Of a stretch of 64,000 bases of DNA, positions 57,790-64,000 are shown in pieces. The notes under the pieces were generated by a model. It was not told the DNA's origin. It saw only the letters and a list, made by a program, of their open reading frames with translations, and ran no database searches. The stretch comes from Pomphorhynchus laevis (taxonomy: Eukaryota; Acanthocephala; Palaeacanthocephala; Echinorhynchida; Pomphorhynchidae), in assembly GCA_012934845.2 (NCBI GenBank), contig WNNJ02003285.1, positions 1 to 64,000 of the forward strand, read 5' to 3'. Position 1 is the first letter of the stretch. Each line of letters begins with the position of its first letter. The translations under genes and the position numbers were made by a program.

Positions 57790-58505
57790 CATGTGCCAAT
57801 GTAAATTGTGGTTGGGGAAAATGTTCTTCCTAATGTGAAAAATTTTAAGTATCTTGAGATATTGTTCTCGAGGGACGGGAGGAACATCAAGAATATCGAT
57901 AAGAGGATTTGTGCAGCTAACGCAGCAATGCGTCCTCCATACCGTTATGTTGTGGTGAAGCGGGAGTTGAGTCTTAGGGCGAAGCTTTCGGTTTACCACG
58001 CACTCTTCGTTTCTATCTTAACTTATGGTTATGAGCTTTGTGTTATGACCGAAAGGATAATATCTCGAATACAGGCGACCGAAATGAGGTTCCTTCGCGG
58101 TGTGGCCGTTCTTAACCTTTGAGATAAGGTTAGGAATTCATCCGGGATAGACTCGGAGTAAGGTCGCTGCTTCTCCACATCGAAAAAAGTCAGCTGAGGT
58201 GGCTAGAACACGTCATGAGGATGTCTAGTTATCGCCTTCCTCGAAGGGTTTTCCAGGCCGAACTGTATGGAAATAAACCTCGAGGTAGACCTCGATACCG
58301 GTTGAGAGATCAAATCTCAAAACTGGCCGAAGACCACCTTAGACTATCTGAAAGAGAATTTTGTTCTGTCACCCAGGTTCGCGATGTTTGGAGTAGTTTG
58401 GTTTGTGCACTGCCTCCAAGAATTAACCAAAACCCGGATCAGGGGTTGACATCAAAAATCTTGTATATTATTTGTTTTTCTTGTCAAGAAATTGCTGTTG
58501 AATAG
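57790..58505 (+). mobile_element. Non-LTR retrotransposon J (same lineage as I), C-terminal fragment
   Basis: Begins GENVLPNVKNFKYLEILFSR (57805), then PPYRYVVVKRELSLRAKLSV, FVSILTYGYELCVMTERIIS, TEMRFLRGVAVLNL; then in another frame MRMSSYRLPRRVFQAELYG, KPRGRPRYRLRDQISKLAED, REFCSVTQVRDVWSSLVCAL. The 3' UTR CTTGTCAAGAAATTGCTGTTG matches TCTTGTCAAGAAATGTTTGTTG of element I on the other strand. 5'-truncated and broken once or twice. Confidence 0.8.
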
Positions 58506-59593
58506 TGACTGAAAACTGATAACATAGCGTTTTCTCTTGATGGTCTAAGACATTACCCTAGATAATCAAAATTACATCAAAGGAAATTTATCATTGGCAT
58601 TTATTTGACCCTACTGCTATTTTGGGTTGAGAACCAAAAACTATGCAGTGTGCCTGTGAATATAAACAGTTTGTTGTAAAACAGTATTATATCAAGTATT
58701 ATTTTTTATGACTATTGTTAATAGTAATCCTAAAACATTGAGTTATAAAATTCCTTTTAAATTAATATTTATTATTTTTGAATTTATTTATATTTCAAAA
58801 TATGTGATATGATATATTTATTTATACTTCTTAGTGATAGATTCAATACGATTAATTCAATAAATTTTAAATAAAATTAAAATTATTTTTTATATAAATT
58901 TCTTAATGCAAATTTCCGAATATAATATAAATTTAAATAATATAAATTATTATATAATTATTAATATCATAATTATTAATAATTATAATATAATTTTTAA
59001 TAATATAATTATATAATATATATTTATATAATATTATATATTTTTATGTTTATAATATAATTTAAATTTTCGAATATAAACTGACTACAATTGAAAAGGC
59101 CTATTAGCCGAAACATGAGAAAATCATGTCTTATTCTTGTAAGACATTGCCTTTCAGATTTCAGTGAATTTTACAGCCAAACTACAACTAAGCGATCGAG
59201 CCACGCGGTACAAATCTTAAGTGATGCAAGTGATATATAGGATTCCAGTGGAGTGTAGTTTAATAATTATCGGTATATCTATTGGAAAGCAGCGATTCGT
59301 AATCGATTGTAACAGATTCCATATATAAATTGCTGAAGAGAGTGAAAATCGAAACATTTAGGTTTCTTCTAAATAATTCTTCTATGAGTTTAAAACTTTT
59401 TTAACTTGTGTATATAATCGTTGGATTTCATTGGGAGCAAATTAACTCGAATGTAATTAAATGTCCCTCATCATTCCTCGATTGTTTCTTATACGAGATT
59501 GTTAATCTTCGTATTAATTTAGAAGAGTTATAAAAAGAATGTATTTGAACTTTAAAATAAATTACGATAAAGCTGATTTTATATTTGTTATAG
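58506..59593. other. Intergenic or intronic DNA, no gene
   Basis: A GC-richer patch at 59095-59330 (GCGATCGAGCCACGCGGTAC, GCGATTCGTAATCGATTG) does not form a convincing exon; part of it (TTCGTAATCGATT) also occurs at 1053-1065. Otherwise AT-rich. Confidence 0.35.
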
Positions 59594-59690
59594 TTATACC
59601 ACGAAAAAGAATCAATTACGACGTTGATTATACCGCTAACAATTATGTCACACCAATTCGAGCTTTATATGAGTACATTCTTAATCCGGA
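59594..59690 (+). CDS. XPA-like DNA repair protein, exon a
   Basis: Bounded by TTGTTATAG and GA|GTAAGT. It encodes IPRKRINYDVDYTANNYVTP, IRALYEYILNP(E). The T..A...Y.L...DL pattern, with the next exon, resembles ITKTEAKQEYLLKDCDLDKR of XPA just after its zinc finger. XPA is a DNA-binding scaffold of nucleotide excision repair. The zinc-finger exon was not found upstream. The assignment depends mainly on exon b. Confidence 0.4.
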
Positions 59691-60005
59691 GTAAGTACAC
59701 TGTTCATTACTGTTGGATTTTACTCACGTATATTGAACCATCAACTTTTAAATGTAAAAACTATGACTTTGTCACGGATTCACCTATCGTATTCGGACAT
59801 TCACTAACTTTTTAATTGATTTAAAATTATCGTAACTTTGCCATATTTAATAAACAGCCGAAAAATGTATTTAAGAGAATGCGTAGTGCTTTATATCGTG
59901 TTTTGATAAAATATTAATAATGATAAATGTTTGATAAATATTTGCAATTTCTATTATTTTTCACTATGTGATGGATGTGACTTTAAATGCAGTTATTAAA
60001 ATATA

Positions 60006-60039
60006 AAAAATAGTTTTTCGTTTGAACGAAAAACTATTC
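60006..60039. repeat. Short hairpin
   Basis: AAAATAGTTTTTCGTT and AACGAAAAACTATT form near-perfect 14-bp arms around TG. In the presumed XPA-like intron. Confidence 0.6.
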
Positions 60040-60284
60040 TTGCAAATAACTTTAACAAAATTGTTTGTTAAATAACTTTTCAATGTATAAGTTGAGAAAA
60101 GGTAGTCTTTTGCACTCTCTGGTAACGATCAATATCAATTGTGCCAGTAATTTAATTAAATTTGAATTAATTTTATTTGAACAGTGCTTTAATTATTTGT
60201 TCGTTGAGCGCTTACAGGTGCACATTCGTTTTTGTAAAGAATTATTTCAGCTGTGTAATCTTTCTACCAAGGAACTTAAGCTCT

Positions 60285-60875
60285 AACTTAAATATAACAG
60301 ATTTAGTAAGATTTGACCATTTGAGACGTACGAACAGGTTCAAGTACCTCGGAGCCATACTTTCGGCAAGTGGCGATCTGACTCATGAAATCACGGGACG
60401 AATAAACTCAGCGTGACCGAAATGGCGAACGGCGACAGGCGTTTTATGTGACCGTCGAATTAAAGACCATATGAAATCAAAGATCTACTGCTCAATCATC
60501 TGCCCTGTGGTCATGTACAACACATAGTATTGGCCTAAAAATGCTGCGATGGATAAGCGAAATAGCGCGATTGACCACGTAAGATATATGGATATCCTCC
60601 AAGAATACGGTGTCCCCCCAATCGTGAGCAAACTGCAAGAGGCCAGAATCCGGTGGTACGGCCACGTGTTGCGAAGTAAAAATTACTCCCTTGCGAAGAT
60701 CGCCTTAAAGTACGAGATCAGAGGCAAACGTCCGAGAGTTCGACTTAAGCTACGATTGCTAAACGGCCTTCATACAGATATGATAGCACATGGACTTCAC
60801 CTAGACTAGGCTAAAGATAAGGCGAAATGGAGGGTAACATCTCGAATATCCGACCCCGCCTCGAATCGGGACAAA
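60285..60875 (+). mobile_element. RTE-type LINE K, C-terminal fragment in the XPA-like intron
   Basis: Reads RFDHLRRTNRFKYLGAILSA, SGDLTHEITGRINSA, KWRTATGVLCDRRIKDHMKS, KIYCSIICPVVMYNT (two frames), then YMDILQEYGVPPIVSKLQEA, RIRWYGHVLRSKNYSLAKIA, KYEIRGKRPRVRLKLRLLNG, LHTDMIAHGLHLD, and KAKWRVTSRISDPASNRDKG. This is the conserved C-terminus of RTE-type reverse transcriptases (FKYLGA..S..GD...EI..RI..AW..WR, RWYGHVLR, PA..RDKR). RT core and endonuclease are absent (5' truncation); a stop at 60414, one near 60526 and a deletion shorten it further. Confidence 0.8.
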
Positions 60876-62334
60876 GGCTGAATAATAAGAAAAAGTAATA
60901 TTGGGGCAATTGGTTATTTTGTTTACGGTTGCATACATCAACACTACAGGAAGAAAGGCAATTTAAAAATAACAAGTCACAATATCTGATTTTAAAGATC
61001 GTTAGGTACATAACATTTTGTGGCAAAGGTTAAGTAACTTTATAATAGTAACTTAAGTTTCTCGATTAAAATATATTTTTCCTTTTTTATATTTAAAGTA
61101 TTTCTACTAGTCAACATATCATTTCTAAATTGAAAAACGATTTTATTCATCTTTAGTGCATTCTTTCATGCATGTTTTTTGAGCTCATAATATTTAAAGT
61201 AATTTTTGTGTTTAGACAAATTATAAAAATTAAACAAATTATAAACAGATTGTCTCAAGATCTTATCTTCATAAAAATAATATTTATTTATATAATAAAT
61301 ATTAATAAAATTATTAATAAATAAATAAATTATATTTTTAATAAATTATTTATTAAATATTAATAATATTTATTAATAATATGTATCTTAATAATATTTA
61401 TTATATTATAGACATATCTATATGGATATCAATCTATATTTAACAATTGTTACGACGTTTATTTAATTTTAGTTTGCTTTTATTATTTTCTATTTCATTA
61501 AATCGTTTTATTTGCGTCTTTTAAAGACTTGTACATCTACCATATGGCAGAATGATCATTATGCCATATGATAGAATAAATTAAAAAAATTCTAACTATA
61601 CATTAATATGTTATAAATTTCTATTAACGCAAGTGAATAAAACGGTTTTATTCTAAAAGATCATTTTATTTCATCAGATCATGCTATCATCTGCTACCTA
61701 AGAGATAGCTCCGGCTATCTCTTATGAAGGATATCAGTTATCTCTTATAGTATATAATTCCTGCTGTTATTTATTGCAAAAGTGTTTTAGTAACCGTTTT
61801 AAATTTCGTGACGATAGGAAATAATATAGATTAGGATCTATAAAAATATAGTTATCTATTTAGAACTAAACGTTTTTACTCACTTTATTCGTTCTTGCAA
61901 ATTTATAAATTTTTAAAGAAGAAAGAAATTATATTTTCAACATTAATTTGTTATGCAAACTTTATATAAAAATGGGTTGTTATTTCCAAAAGCCCTTTAT
62001 TCTAAATGTGAAAACAACCTTACCAAAGATTATGACATCCTAATTAAAAAATTAGAATTTGATTGTTTTTATTTTTCTTCCTATTTCTTGTTACTAAATC
62101 AAATCGAATAGATGCTTTTAATTAAGTCATTTCGATTAAAGCTCTCTTATAGTTATTTAAGCTCACTACGTTTTTCATTGTATGAGAATTTAATAAAATT
62201 TATTTTTCTCATTAAAAAACAGTGAAACCATGTTTTAGAAAGAGAATTCGAATTAAATTATATGTTTAAATTAAATCTTAACATAAAATTCATTGTATTA
62301 AAACTTATCGTATATATCTGATAATTTTTTTTAG
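60876..62334. other. Presumed XPA-like intron, AT-rich
   Basis: No coding sequence. Small palindromes: ACCATATGGCAGAATGATCA / TTATGCCATATGATAG (61538-61573) and TAAGAGATAGC-TCCG-GCTATCTCTTA (61699-61724). Confidence 0.5.
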
Positions 62335-62516
62335 AGATTTAGAGGGTCTTAAAGTATATACTAGAAGGAGTCCATACCAACAAGAATCAAATCCAATTAA
62401 AGTATTTCTTCGTGCAGATGTTGAAGCAAAGGCTTTGGAAATTTGGGGGTCATTACAGAATCTACAAGATAAGTTTGCCCGTAGAAAACGTAGTGGCTAT
62501 TTTAGTGAAAATCAAG
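62335..62516 (+). CDS. XPA-like DNA repair protein, exon b
   Basis: Bounded by TTTTTTTTAG and G|GTACTT, in matching phase 2 with exon a. It encodes DLEGLKVYTRRSPYQQESNP, IKVFLRADVEAKALEIWGSL, QNLQDKFARRKRSGYFSENQ. Human XPA reads [40 protein letters not shown]. The ALEIWGS...L core followed by a basic helix is the XPA DNA-binding region. The gene probably continues beyond the window. Other proteins with an E(V/I)WGS helix cannot be excluded. Confidence 0.5.
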
Positions 62517-64000
62517 GTACTTTTCAATTAATCTCATTTCTTAAATCGAACAATCATTTTTAACTTTTTTTGTAGTAAAATCAACTTATCAGTTACTAAA
62601 TAATTTTAAAACATTAAAAACAGAAAAATATTTATTTTATATTTTTGGAAATATGGCCATTTTTCAAAACACGTTTTTTACTTTCTCGAAACACGTATTT
62701 TGCTTAAAGGTGAACGGTAAAGAATTTGAAGTTTTACAAGTTCTTTACAAAAGCGCACAGTTTTTTCTAAAATAAAATGTAACAATTTCTATCAAGATTT
62801 GTGCATGCATGCTTTTACATGCTTTTATATGTGGATGCATGCTTTTCTAATTATGTAATTGCTGATTGCGGTGTAATGTAATTCTATATGCAATCACTAT
62901 TGTAGAACCTTTTAAACAATAAATGATACCGTTCAACTCTATGTGTTTCCTATATGCCAAGCAATTGTAAAATAGCTTTTTAATTTACATTCTATTTCAC
63001 ATAGAGTGAAATTATAATCATTAATAAAATTGAAAGATTTAATTTATTCATTAGTAAATTAATGAAAGAGTTAATTTTATTTATTCTTTCATTTACTATT
63101 TAATTTACTCAATAGCTTTTTAAGTTACCCTTTAATTTATTCATTAGATTACTTTTGAATTAGATTAAATAGCTCTTTAATTTACATTATATTAAGGTTT
63201 TTTACAATTTACATTCTATTTCACGTTGAATGTACAATAAAACAAAATTTTGAAATACATTCGATTACTCGACAATAACGCAATATCTCGAATATAATTT
63301 TACATTACAATGCGATCACAATTACACTATTAGTAGTTATCATGCTGTTAACATATAAATCGGAAATTTTGACATAATCCCGGTATAAACCTTAAAAATT
63401 TATTTTATAAAGACTGTGCAGTTTAGTTAATAACCCCTGTGACACTTAAAGTTTTCTACTATTTATTATTAATGAGGCAAGAAAAACTTGCTTCGGGTCA
63501 TGCGCCTGATTTAAAAAAAATACAGAACGTCAAATGTTTTCTCTTTATGTTTTAGACACTCTATAAAGTAGTAACTCGTCTACAAAAATCAAATTCATCC
63601 TTTGCAAAACTGTCATGTAATGTGTCGCGTGTAACCGGGTGCCGCTTTTAACGCATATTGCCAAAATTTACCGATTGATTTGTTTTGATCAATTGATCTT
63701 AAATTGTATAAAAAATTAATTACACGTGAATTATTATTTTTAAGAATTTAAGCGATTTTTGCAGTTGCAATTGACAACTTTGCGAAACTCTTTAGAAGAA
63801 CCGAAATTTTGTTTTTCTTTTATATTTTGCAAAATATAAAGAGGTAATTATTTAAGAGGCAATTTAAAGGGACAATCATATTTTTGAAACAAGCGATTCT
63901 TTTTATTAGAAATAATTTAAATTTTGATTAAAATTATACATTTTATTATTTCATTATTTAACTTTTGATGTCATTTTAATATTTTTCACAATATTTTATA
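62517..64000. other. AT-rich DNA to the right edge, no exon recognised
   Basis: The patch 63470-63660 (GCTTCGGGTCATGCGCCTGA, GTGTCGCGTGTAACCGGGTG) is GC-richer but has no convincing frame. The rest of the XPA-like gene is not seen here, so it either continues beyond 64000 or has exons too short to call. Confidence 0.4.

Noticed and set aside
57667-57999. 110-codon - strand frame
   Set aside because: Antisense of LINE J, which has recognisable RT C-terminal motifs on the + strand.
1-64000. tRNA, rRNA or CRISPR arrays
   Set aside because: No cloverleaf with A and B boxes, no conserved rRNA blocks and no regular spacer-repeat array were seen on either strand.

Overview
The window is AT-rich, multi-intron animal DNA. 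Standard-code exons with GT-AG introns, one very conserved metazoan housekeeping gene and many non-LTR retrotransposon relics point to an invertebrate metazoan with a compact-intron, AT-rich genome. Eleven of 24 introns in the main gene are only 43-55 nt. A flatworm- or nematode-like animal would fit, but the phylum cannot be fixed from this sequence alone.

The central host gene is a full-length Nup98-Nup96 nucleoporin precursor on the + strand, 9170-44462. I could follow it through 25 exons with matching splice phases at every junction, for about 1,456 codons. In order it encodes FG/GLFG repeats with an embedded GLEBS (Gle2-binding) motif, the Nup98 autoproteolytic domain, and the whole Nup96 scaffold. 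The residue after the self-cleavage site is Thr (HF-T) rather than the usual Ser. The gene spans 35 kb because its large introns are loaded with retroelement debris.

Region by region: 1-840 Penelope-like element (PLE) relic with a structured terminal module. 2.6-8.2 kb CR1-like LINE copy A, with a second 5'-truncated CR1-like copy B inserted antisense into its ORF1. 8.9-9.06 kb PLE scrap. 9.17-44.46 kb Nup98-Nup96, containing RLE-type (restriction-like endonuclease) LINEs D (11.9-14.05), E (18.7-20.0), F, G and H (26.5-33.2), further PLE pieces (21.1-21.8, 25.2-25.7, 36.1-36.9) and several palindromic foldback/MITE-like repeats. 45.1 and 47.6 kb unassigned coding-looking pieces. 48.1-52.6 kb CR1-like LINE copy C, nearly intact. 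53.5-55.4 kb an RLE-LINE tail next to a second LINE lineage (I). 57.8-58.5 kb a second copy (J) of that lineage. 59.6-62.5 kb two exons of an XPA-like gene with an RTE-type LINE tail (K) in the intron between them.

The most unusual signals are: the Thr at the Nup98 cleavage site; three RLE-LINEs packed into one Nup96 intron, two of them tail to tail with a matching Cys-rich head; a repeated CTGATGA-containing, possibly hammerhead-like module on PLE relics; a clean CR1-into-CR1 nested insertion; and a perfect 23-bp-arm palindrome sealing a 159-bp duplication. No rRNA, tRNA or CRISPR was found.
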